Under the pieces are notes generated by a model. It was not told where the DNA came from, ran no database searches, and was given only the letters and a program-made list of their open reading frames with translations. A stretch of 64,000 nucleotides of DNA from Cylindrodendrum hubeiense (Eukaryota > Ascomycota > Sordariomycetes > Hypocreales > Nectriaceae): assembly GCA_014621425.1 (NCBI GenBank), contig JAANBB010000070.1, positions 1-64,000 on the forward strand, written 5' to 3'. Position numbers and translations under genes: made by a program. Below are positions 58,294-64,000 of the stretch, one piece after another. The first letter of the stretch is position 1. Each line of letters opens with the position of its first letter.

Positions 58294-59990
58294 TTAAAAC
58301 TTCTTGGAAACCTTCAGAATCTTCTTGGCAGCATGAACAGCAGCCACCAAGATGGAAGCCTGCGTGTTACCAGTGGGAACCTCGGGGTGAATGCTGCCAT
58401 CCACGACGAACAAGTTCTTGGTGCCCCAGACACGGGTGTCAGGGCCAACCACACTCTTGCCATCGTTCTTAGCACCCATGTTCGCGCTGCCGAGATGATG
58501 GTTGCCACTGTAAAAAATCTCCAGAAGCGAGTCAGAAGTCGTGTTCTGAGGAACAGTGAGAACGCTATCGGACTTCCTAGCGTAGCTCAGAATCTCGTCA
58601 AGGAACGTCTTGACAGCTTCTCGGTCGCCGTCAGTGTTGAGAAGAGGCTTCTTAGTAATGGTAGTCTTGCCATCAGAGGTGATCTCGAGGGTACCGACAG
58701 AAGTCAAGCCGTGAGTGAGATACACCTTGGCCTCAATGGTGTTGTTAGATCCAGCGGGAGAATTGACAGTGCCTTGGATGTAACGAGTGACGCCATCACT
58801 GCACTCAATGGACTTCCAAAAGTTGAGACGTTGTCCCGACTGAGCAAGGAGGCCACTTCCCTGAGCAAACAAGTCGACATTCTCCTGGCTCGGCTCCAAC
58901 CAAGCAGCCCTGGGCAGAGTCTTGATAGTTTCCTTGGTTTGGAACTGGACAACAATGATAGGGTGGTCCTTGAGGTGCTGCCCAACAGGGAGGTTAATCC
59001 ACTGGGACTTCGGGGGAAGGGTGATATTTGTGGAGCCAGACTGAACAATCTTAATCTGCGCCGTGGGTCCGATACCAGAGTTGAACAGGACTCGGGGAGT
59101 CGAGTGGGTGCCAGAGGATAGCACCACAGAGCCACCTTTTCTCAACTTGATGATTTCACGGGAGCCATCATCATGCTGAACCTCGACACCAGTAATGATG
59201 GGGCCGTTGCGGACAGCGCGGAGAACCTTGGCGTTGAGCTCAAGGTTGAAGTTGGAAAGAGCCTCCGCATCGGGGAGGATGTCGCGAACGGGGCCACCCC
59301 GCAGTCCATCTCTGATCTACAAGCTGTCAGCTTTGTTCAACCTAACTTTAAAGTGCGATGAGCACTTACCAACCATGGAGGGTGAGTGTAGACCGTGTCC
59401 TTGGACTCGACATCGTTGAGCGCATCCACTTCCCCCCAGCCATTGCTCGCCAAGAACTTAGACATGACCTCATAGGCAGTGTCATCGTAACGCTTGCCAT
59501 CAGAGGAGGACAGGATGGTGCCAGGTAGACGCTCGTAGAGAGCTTCAGCGGCATCGGATAAGCCATCCTCCCACCGCCAGCCCTTCGGCCAACCCTCGAA
59601 ATCAGCGGCACGGGGCTTGACGTACATCATGGCATTTAACATGGTTGAACCACCAAGCAGACAGCCTCCCGATGCGCCAATATCCTGACACCACTGTGTA
59701 GTGGGTGAGGTATCGGTGAAGTAAGCCATACCGGGCACGTCGTACATGGTAATGGTGCTGTTCCACGCCATAAGGTCCCCACGGTTGCCCGTGCTGTAGA
59801 AAGAACGACCACCTCGCTCGACAAGAAGCACACTATGGCCGGCTTTGGCAAGGCGTTCAGCGACAACCAAGCCAGAAGCACCAGCGCCGGCAACGATGTA
59901 GTCGTAGCTTGCCTTCCGAGTGGGAGTCTCTCCAGCGACAGCCATGGCGGCGAAGCCCAATAGGGCGGAGCTGACAACTGTGAACTTCAT
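58294..59990 (-). CDS. Secreted GMC oxidoreductase (cellobiose-dehydrogenase-like flavodomain)
   Basis: FAD-dependent sugar/alcohol oxidoreductase of the GMC family, 547 residues (exons 59990-59370 and 59316-58294). A signal peptide (MKFTVVSSALLGFAAMAVAG) is followed by the FAD loop YIVAGAGASGLVVAERLA and VLLVERGG. Next comes GGCLLGGSTMLNAMMYVKP, a GMC-signature region. The C-terminal part has NHHLGSANMG, where the His-His/Asn region is the likely catalytic site, and VVDGSIHPEVPTGNTQASIL. The plan matches the dehydrogenase half of cellobiose dehydrogenase (AA3_1), but there is no cytochrome domain. A TATATATAA at 60067-60075 lies 77 bp upstream of the start. N-glycosylation sites fit secretion. 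Substrate unknown. It lies just upstream of the regulator and on the same strand as it. Confidence 0.92.
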
Positions 59991-60066
59991 TTCGCCGTCA
60001 ATGTAAAGATAAGGACTATGTGAGGGAAGTCTAAATAAGTGCAATTATACCTTTAGGGGCATGCAG

Positions 60067-60075
60067 TATATATAA
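60067..60075 (-). promoter_or_regulatory. TATA-box of GMC gene
   Basis: TATATATAA on the plus strand, an almost symmetrical TATA element, 77 bp upstream of the GMC start codon. Confidence 0.5.
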
Positions 60076-60980
60076 TGCAGATTAGATGAGATTGATAAAA
60101 CGTCACGGCCCACTCTTGGGGGCAAATAAGGTGACTACCGAAATTAGTGGGTTATCAGATGGAGATTCTCCAGGATTCTCCCACGCCGTTCATGCCGATC
60201 ACTGAAAATTCCACTTTCAAGACCAGGGAGAAATAAGCATAAAAATCCCTCAAATCCCTCATCTTGCATAGAAAACGAGTTAACCTTATTCCATTTTACT
60301 TCTTGGGTTCTGAATTAGAGGTTCGGATTCGTTGGAAGAGACTCGTCCTCGTTGGAGGTGCTCGGTCTGCCTGGTCTAGTCATCGAAACGCAACGGCGAT
60401 GATGTCTCCCTGCAACGGCCGGCCTATGCCAAGCAAATTATTATGTGAACGGATCATTTACTCAAGAAGGCCCCCACGGCCGATCCGACACAAAGACGGA
60501 TTTATTCTTGGCAGAAAGTCTCTTTTAAGGGTCAATGTTACATAGCCATGTGGATACACTTGCACTCCGAATATCGGCTGACTCGCCGAGCCGGATAAAG
60601 AATTTGCAGCCTATCATCATATCTGCAGTTGCTTATTCCTACCTTGTCTATAAGATCCGAAATGGCACTGCGTTTTTGGAGGCAAATTATTTATTTAGTG
60701 CTGGTCTCCATCCTCCTCTTGCGAGTCCGAGGAGTACCCCGGCCTGCTGGGGTTGGACCTAATGTATCAGGGCTATCGTTTCCATGCGTCTGGCCACGAG
60801 CCTCTCCAGCCCCTGAAGAGACATAATAGCAAGTGAATTGGTCTCCATGGTAAGATGGTCGTATAGTCCTACTTCTCCTGGCTCTTCAGCATCGTTACTC
60901 AGCTATGCGGCAGGGCTCAGGGAATTCGCCAAGCTTAACAGACGCTCGGGCCTATAATAAGACCCTAAGGAATATTACGT

Positions 60981-61027
60981 ACTTCTTGAGTAAACGCAGC
61001 TTATCACTGCTCGCTTATTCAAGAAGT
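60981..61027. repeat. Inverted repeat acttcttgagtaa / ttattcaagaagt
   Basis: 13-base arms (12 matching) at 60981-60993 and 61015-61027 with a 21-base loop. A third copy, inverted, occurs exactly at 60457-60469. Confidence 0.55.
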
Positions 61028-61257
61028 TGGAGTGGTCACAAACCGAAGTAGCCAAGTCTGTTTGGAATTGGACTGCGGCGATTCCGCAGAAACCTCTCTA
61101 GCTCAATTATTTAAAGAAATAGGGAAAGACAATGCCCTATCATCCTGGTTATTCGGTTAGAAACGATGCGATATAAACTGTGATCTTCGCCGCATTGCTG
61201 GCTATCCGAAAGTGTGTTGCCAGATCGGGGGATTGTAAGTGAGCATGTAGAAAATCT

Positions 61258-63195
61258 TTATTCTTTCTTATCTAAGGGCCCTAGATGAAGCTTCTTCTCT
61301 GACAGCAAAGAACGACGAAGAGGCCCTATCGGGGCCCAAGAAGTCTGCGAGTTAGTTCCCGGACCGAACTGCCTTTGCTGGTCTCGGCCCCACCGCCGCT
61401 TTAACTTCCACTTCGATGTGCTAGATCTAGGAATCCGAGAGGTTCCACTTCGTTCTGTCAAATCTAGGAATCTGAGATCGGGGATACCGTCCTTTTTTGT
61501 GGCAGAAATCTTGGCTGCACCCTTGAGAAGTAGTTGAACCATACCATAATTCCTTATTTTTTCAACCTCTACTTCCTTGGCCTTTCCCTTTTCAGCTTGT
61601 CCCTTTTCAGCCTGCCCTTTTTCAGCCCAAGACAGGGTTGTTAGGCCCATAAGATCTTGGGAGTTGATGTCTGCGCCCATCCTAAGGAGCTCAATGACTC
61701 CATAGTCGGATCCTTCCCCTGCTGCCCATGAAAGTGGTGTTCGGCCATCTTTATCTCTAGATTCGATATCCGCACCCATCCCAAGGAGCATATCGACTCC
61801 GTCGCCCCAGTTTCCTATCGCTGCCCATGAGAGTGGTGTTAGACCATTGTTATCCTTAGAGTCAACGTCTGCTCCATTCTCAAAGAGCAGCTCAACTCCT
61901 TTTTGTGAGAACTTTTCTACGGCCCAGGAAATTGGAGTTCGGCCGTTGTCATCTCTGGATTCGATGTTTGCGCCGTTTCCAACAAGCAGCTCGACTCCAA
62001 AGATAGGGTAGTTCTCCACTATCCGTGAGAGTGGTGTTCGACCGCTTTCATCTCTGTATTCGATACTTGGGCTTTTTTGAAGAAACAGTGAAGCTGCCTC
62101 ATGGTTGTTGTTTTTTAGTGCCCATATCAGGAATTCGTGTGGAAGCGCGGCCCGCTTGTTGAGTAGCTCGAATAGTGTCCACTGTGGCAAATGAGCTTTT
62201 GCAAGCATCGTTTGGCTCCCAAACAAGAAGAAAGACAGTGTTTCTTGAATCAAATCAGACTCCCTCTTTTCGTAATTTGGCTCGAAAATATCTTTGTTGC
62301 AGGCATCTGATGATATACCCAGCAATGCGTATATTTTATCGCGTGGGTCACTCGCTTTGCTATAGCAAAATTTGGCGAGTAGTGTCAAAAGATCCTGGTT
62401 GTGATTCCACCAGGTACTCTTCCTTAAGTACCCAGGCATGACATCGAAAACAGCTTGTGTATGTGCTTCTGGCGTGATCTGAAGTAGGGATGGAATTTGT
62501 ATGAATGTCTGTGTTGGCACAGTCTTCCAACCACACACGACAGATGCTGCTCGTGCGCTCGCCACCTCTTGTATGACCCAGATCCTTTGAAACCAAGGCC
62601 TCTTTAAGAGTTCTTGAAGAGCTTCGCCCATTTGGGTATCCAGATCGGTGTAGTGAATGCCACCTAGTTGATATTGCATCACTGGCCAGGCGACCTGCCA
62701 ACACTCTGATGACAGTCTCCAATTCTTTGGTTTCGTTCTTGTGTTGGTGTGTACCTGGTTAATTGAGTCCATAAGGAGGTCAATCCTACTATTACTCTCG
62801 CCCAACCATATTATGACTTCCTCGGCATTAGTATAAATATCCTTCATTTGGCCGACTTGATGGCCCTGTTCTTTCTTATTATCCTGGTCAATGCAGATAG
62901 CATCTACCCAGAGTACTCGGTCTCGGCATCCCAATCGTAGGTGCTGTAATGCCAGGTGTAAGTTTTCTGTGACTTTTGCTGTACACCCATTGAGGATAAT
63001 TTCCGCAGGCTTCCGAGTGTCGCCCCAGGTGTACGATAAGGCCTCGTAAGGGACTCCCTCAACTTCATGAAGGAATGTCTCAAAAATCTCACAACGAATA
63101 GGATCACCGATGTAACCCTTGAAGAGATAGACAAGTCGAATGGCATCGGTAGCAAGATCGATAGGCTTGTAGCGATATTTTGGTAGAGTCATCAT
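61258..63195 (-). CDS. HET-domain protein with ankyrin repeats
   Basis: Heterokaryon-incompatibility-type protein, 645 residues, single exon. The HET domain is near the N-terminus with its three hallmark blocks: YEALSYTWGD, LWVDAICIDQ and RPWFQRIWVIQEV, followed by DPRDKIYALLGIS. About five ankyrin units follow residue 390, with strongly repeated wording (GRTPLSRIVEN, GRTPISWAVEK, GLTPLSWAAIG, GRTPLSWAAGE). After the last unit lies a short tandem AEKGQAEKGQAEKGKAK insert, then a basic Ser/Arg/Lys-rich tail. The start MMTLPKYRYKPI at 63195 is the natural one. HET domains act as inducers or executors of fungal cell death, with ankyrins as the likely recognition part. An intact frame suggests it is functional. 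Confidence 0.93.
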   Translation of the reverse strand: MMTLPKYRYKPIDLATDAIRLVYLFKGYIGDPIRCEIFETFLHEVEGVPYEALSYTWGDTRKPAEIILNGCTAKVTENLHLALQHLRLGCRDRVLWVDAICIDQDNKKEQGHQVGQMKDIYTNAEEVIIWLGESNSRIDLLMDSINQVHTNTRTKPKNWRLSSECWQVAWPVMQYQLGGIHYTDLDTQMGEALQELLKRPWFQRIWVIQEVASARAASVVCGWKTVPTQTFIQIPSLLQITPEAHTQAVFDVMPGYLRKSTWWNHNQDLLTLLAKFCYSKASDPRDKIYALLGISSDACNKDIFEPNYEKRESDLIQETLSFFLFGSQTMLAKAHLPQWTLFELLNKRAALPHEFLIWALKNNNHEAASLFLQKSPSIEYRDESGRTPLSRIVENYPIFGVELLVGNGANIESRDDNGRTPISWAVEKFSQKGVELLFENGADVDSKDNNGLTPLSWAAIGNWGDGVDMLLGMGADIESRDKDGRTPLSWAAGEGSDYGVIELLRMGADINSQDLMGLTTLSWAEKGQAEKGQAEKGKAKEVEVEKIRNYGMVQLLLKGAAKISATKKDGIPDLRFLDLTERSGTSRIPRSSTSKWKLKRRWGRDQQRQFGPGTNSQTSWAPIGPLRRSLLSEKKLHLGPLDKKE

Positions 63196-64000
63196 TGTGA
63201 GATAATAATGCGGCTTGGCGCCCAGGCGCGAACTGAGTTCTCAGGTGATAAAAGCATGAAATTCGGTAAAGAGATTGATTAAAATCAGCAGGGCCATGCC
63301 TAAGTTTCTCCCAGCGTGTCTACCTTCTTAAATGTTCATTTCTGTGCTGGGCTGTGTGGCTGCAACATAGCCTCACGAGGCATCCGCAGGTTGCAGCACA
63401 GCCCCCACACAGCCCCGCCGCCTTACGGTCAGATGAAGCGCCAATTATTACAGATTCGATATTTTGTGATAAGCATACGAAGATATGCATGGAAATGAAC
63501 GCTTTAAAGGGCTTGGCGCATTTAACAAGAGGCAGAAAGCCCGTGAGATAGCCCAAGTTGATATGAACTGCAGCCCAGCCCACAAGGTTTTCGACATGGC
63601 AGGCCACAATTCCGCCTTGTTTCAGAGCTACATACCCTGAGTTGCCTCACAGTCGCAAATACCGTGATATAGTCAGTGAGAGATACATTTTGGCATATGC
63701 ATACCGCCGGGAGCAAGACAAGGCCGAAAAGTTTGAGAATATATTCTCGATCGTGGGCTGCGATGAGCACGGGAAATTTTCCAAATATGCGAACGAAGGG
63801 GCTGGTCGATACATGTTCCAAGGGGATGGTGCATCGCGACAGCGATAGCTACGGGGGTCGCCTCTCTTATTCTGGCGTGCTACCAAATAGTTGAGCATAG
63901 GCCAGTAAAGAAATCGAGCCCACAGGGCTTGGTAGACGTCTACTTCGCCAGGATGCCAGAAGAGGCCAGAAAGGGTAACGGGTAGGACCGGGCTAGAATG
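63196..64000. other. HET gene promoter and right-edge DNA
   Basis: 800 bp with no gene I can support. Several short frames on both strands have no recognisable domain. A hairpin-forming inverted repeat lies at 63350-63414. Confidence 0.5.
63350..63414. repeat. Imperfect inverted repeat
   Basis: ggctgtgtggctgcaac (63350-63366) faces gttgcag...ccacacagcc (63390-63414). The right arm has about eight extra bases. It could fold as a hairpin about 165-190 bp upstream of the HET start. Confidence 0.45.

Larger units (their letters stand above)
59991..61257. other. Intergenic region with inverted and direct short repeats
   Basis: 1.27 kb without a gene I can support. It holds the GMC promoter (TATA-box) and three occurrences of a 13-base motif, listed separately. 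Confidence 0.5.

Noticed and set aside
63600..64000. Small frames at the right edge as genes
   Set aside because: Three overlapping short frames on both strands, none with a domain or intron support.

Overview
The window is nuclear DNA of a filamentous ascomycete (Pezizomycotina). An Aspergillus/Penicillium-like member of the Eurotiomycetes is my best guess, but no marker gene fixes the genus. The signs are short GT-AG introns of about 45-75 nt, Zn2Cys6/fungal-MHR transcription factors, a PDR-type ABC transporter, a HET-domain gene and several fungal NLR/STAND genes. I recognise about 18 protein genes and saw no tRNA, rRNA, CRISPR array or intact transposon.

Layout. 1-2138: 3' part missing of an NB-ARC/TPR NLR (minus). 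3193-4079: small four-span membrane protein. 4406-6898: Zn2Cys6 regulator. 7472-10240: NACHT/ankyrin STAND protein. 10371-19654: a compact metabolic group made of a sugar-type MFS transporter, an FNR-like flavoprotein, a Zn2Cys6 regulator, an HSL-type alpha/beta hydrolase and an Old Yellow Enzyme. 20373-22513: Zn2Cys6 regulator. 22832-25209: coiled-coil protein. 25210-29074: gene-poor DNA with a 19-bp minisatellite and a dispersed repeat. 29075-30241: unrecognised protein. 30922-32737: Rieske/AIF-type oxidoreductase. 33572-34337: decayed GH25 lysozyme. 35180-39948: patatin-NACHT NLR with a frame break. 41205-45870: NACHT/ankyrin NLR. 46545-48140: secreted alginate-lyase-family protein. 49691-54387: PDR ABC transporter with a frame break. 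55241-57776: Zn2Cys6 regulator, a paralogue of the one at 20373. 58294-59990: secreted GMC oxidoreductase. 61258-63195: HET/ankyrin protein.

Two themes stand out. First, five genes of the self/non-self recognition class (TPR-, ankyrin- and patatin-type NLRs plus a HET-ankyrin gene) lie within 64 kb, with very regular internal repeats, and relics lie between them. This looks like a fungal immunity/incompatibility island. Second, the regulator at 55241-57776 and the ABC transporter at 49691-54387 each carry the same rare inverted repeat, built on TTCCGCCG...CGGCGGAA, 180-235 bp upstream of their start codons. This suggests an autoregulated transporter switch. A single half-site lies in front of the paralogous regulator and the Old Yellow Enzyme gene.

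The reading frame breaks by one base in the patatin-NLR, the GH25 gene and the ABC transporter. Whether these are real mutations or assembly errors cannot be decided from the sequence alone. Exon boundaries below were placed by eye from splice consensus and frame and should be taken as good to a few bases where stated, otherwise approximate.
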